NCBI GenBank assembly: GCA_002366725.1
Contig: DFBT01000065.1
Coordinates: 1 to 6,042 of the forward strand
DNA from: Caldifarciminota bacterium UBA3073
GTDB taxonomy: Bacteria > Hydrothermota > UBA3073
Direction of reading: 5' to 3'
DNA: 6,042 bases
The notes under the pieces were generated by a model. It did no database searches, had not been told where the DNA came from, and saw nothing but the letters and a program-made list of their open reading frames with translations. Shown one piece after another: positions 5,609 to 6,042 of the stretch. Positions within the stretch are counted from its first letter, which is position 1. Each line of letters begins with the position of its first letter. The position numbers and the translations under genes were made by a program.

Positions 5609-5740
5609 ATTTTCTCCTCCTTGATGTAAATTATTTCGCCACAACCACCTTTCCCGTTTCCATCTCAAATGCTTACCCACCTTAGGTCCCGGGCACCATC
5701 CCACAAAAGAATACACCGGAGGATGCATATTCAGCTCGAT

Positions 5741-6042
5741 TTACACAAAGCCTTGCTCAGCTGCTTTTGGTAAAGAAACACAGAATATACTACCCCCCTC
5801 TGGATTATCTTCTATCCATACTTTGCCTTTATGCAATGCAACTGCCTGTTTTACTATTGCGAGGCCCAACCCCGTGCCAGCTCCCTTCCCCATTTTCTTA
5901 AATTTTTCAAATACTACATCTTTTAACTCATCTGTAATCCCTTCGCCATAGTCTTTTACACAGACCCTCCGGTTCTTTAAATCATCATCAATACTCACCT
6001 CTATCTTCTTCTCCGAGTATTTTACCGCGTTATCTATTAGGT
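5741..6042 (-). CDS. Sensor histidine kinase, C-terminal ATP-binding domain (5' end beyond window)
   Basis: This is the last 100 or so residues of a two-component sensor histidine kinase, which autophosphorylates a histidine with ATP and passes the phosphate to a response regulator. The HATPase_c boxes are visible in order: the N box reads (N)LIDNAVKYS right at the window edge, the G1 box is DYGEGI, the F box is FEKF and the G2 box is GTGLGLAIVK. The domain closes with the usual GGSIFCVSLPKA strand, and the stop is TAA at 5741-5743. A GTG at 5996-5998 could be taken as a start, but the frame stays open to base 6042 and that upstream part encodes the N box, so the gene is truncated by the window and not short. 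The sensor and dimerisation domains lie outside. A 132-base gap separates it from the next co-directional gene, and no terminator or partner regulator is seen. Its signal and target are unknown. Confidence 0.95.
   Translation of the reverse strand, partial: LIDNAVKYSEKKIEVSIDDDLKNRRVCVKDYGEGITDELKDVVFEKFKKMGKGAGTGLGLAIVKQAVALHKGKVWIEDNPEGGSIFCVSLPKAAEQGFV

Noticed and set aside
5609..5728. In-frame 40-residue N-terminal extension of the FG-GAP protein starting at 5728
   Set aside because: It has no ribosome-binding site, runs through the GGAGG that serves the ATG at 5608, and would bury a clear signal peptide inside the protein.
5609..5740. Promoter or terminator between the kinase and the FG-GAP gene
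   Set aside because: TTGAGA and AATAAT occur but at a spacing of 27 bases, and the GGTGCCCGGGACC near-palindrome cannot form a proper hairpin with a U-tract.
5996..5998. GTG as the start of a short kinase-like gene
   Set aside because: The frame is open to the window edge and the upstream codons encode the N box of the same ATP-binding domain.

Overview
The window carries four minus-strand protein genes, one cut by the window edge, and one unusually rich non-coding stretch of about 650 bases (2448-3094). Three of the four genes encode exported proteins. Two of these, the propeller protein at 3095-5608 and the M23-like protein at 8-1138, end in the same kind of C-terminal module: a PNP start, an SxxxIxxYxxxGxxV core and a WDxxDxxGxxxxxGVYxxxx finish. 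This is the FlgD-like Ig / type IX secretion (Por) tail. Such tails, on FG-GAP/PQQ propellers and Ig-rich secreted proteins, are typical of the Fibrobacteres-Chlorobi-Bacteroidetes superphylum and neighbouring candidate phyla (for example Cloacimonadota, WOR-3, Zixibacteria or Marinimicrobia). No single gene fixes the phylum, so the organism assignment is inference.

Reading along the minus strand (right to left), the first gene is the 3' end of a sensor histidine kinase (5741-6042), whose N, G1, F and G2 ATP-binding boxes are all visible. After a 132-base gap comes an 837-residue secreted protein (3095-5608) with eight hybrid FG-GAP/PQQ propeller repeats, a CBM48-like starch-binding-type domain, a CARDB-like Ig domain and the sorting tail. 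Then comes the long non-coding stretch. It is followed by a two-gene transcription unit: a 431-residue exported beta-propeller (1152-2447) and, 13 bases later, a 376-residue exported M23-type peptidase-like protein (8-1138).

The non-coding stretch is the most interesting part. It contains a textbook sigma-70 promoter (exact TTGACA, 17-base spacer, exact TATAAT, with an A/T-rich upstream tract) about 200 bases before the propeller gene. Behind it lie a seven-codon leader ORF with a good Shine-Dalgarno sequence, an 11-bp intrinsic terminator hairpin with a U-tract, and only then the ribosome-binding site of the gene. That order resembles transcription attenuation, or else a short independent RNA. 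Upstream are a 25-base inverted repeat, a 12-base perfect palindrome, competing hairpins and a GC-rich multi-hairpin element bracketed by a 14/15-base near-perfect direct repeat, together with a second, weaker promoter candidate.

Base composition is uneven. The big propeller gene is clearly richer in G+C than the kinase before it and the two genes after it, so the window looks like a mosaic. I see no tRNA, rRNA, CRISPR array, insertion sequence or defence system.
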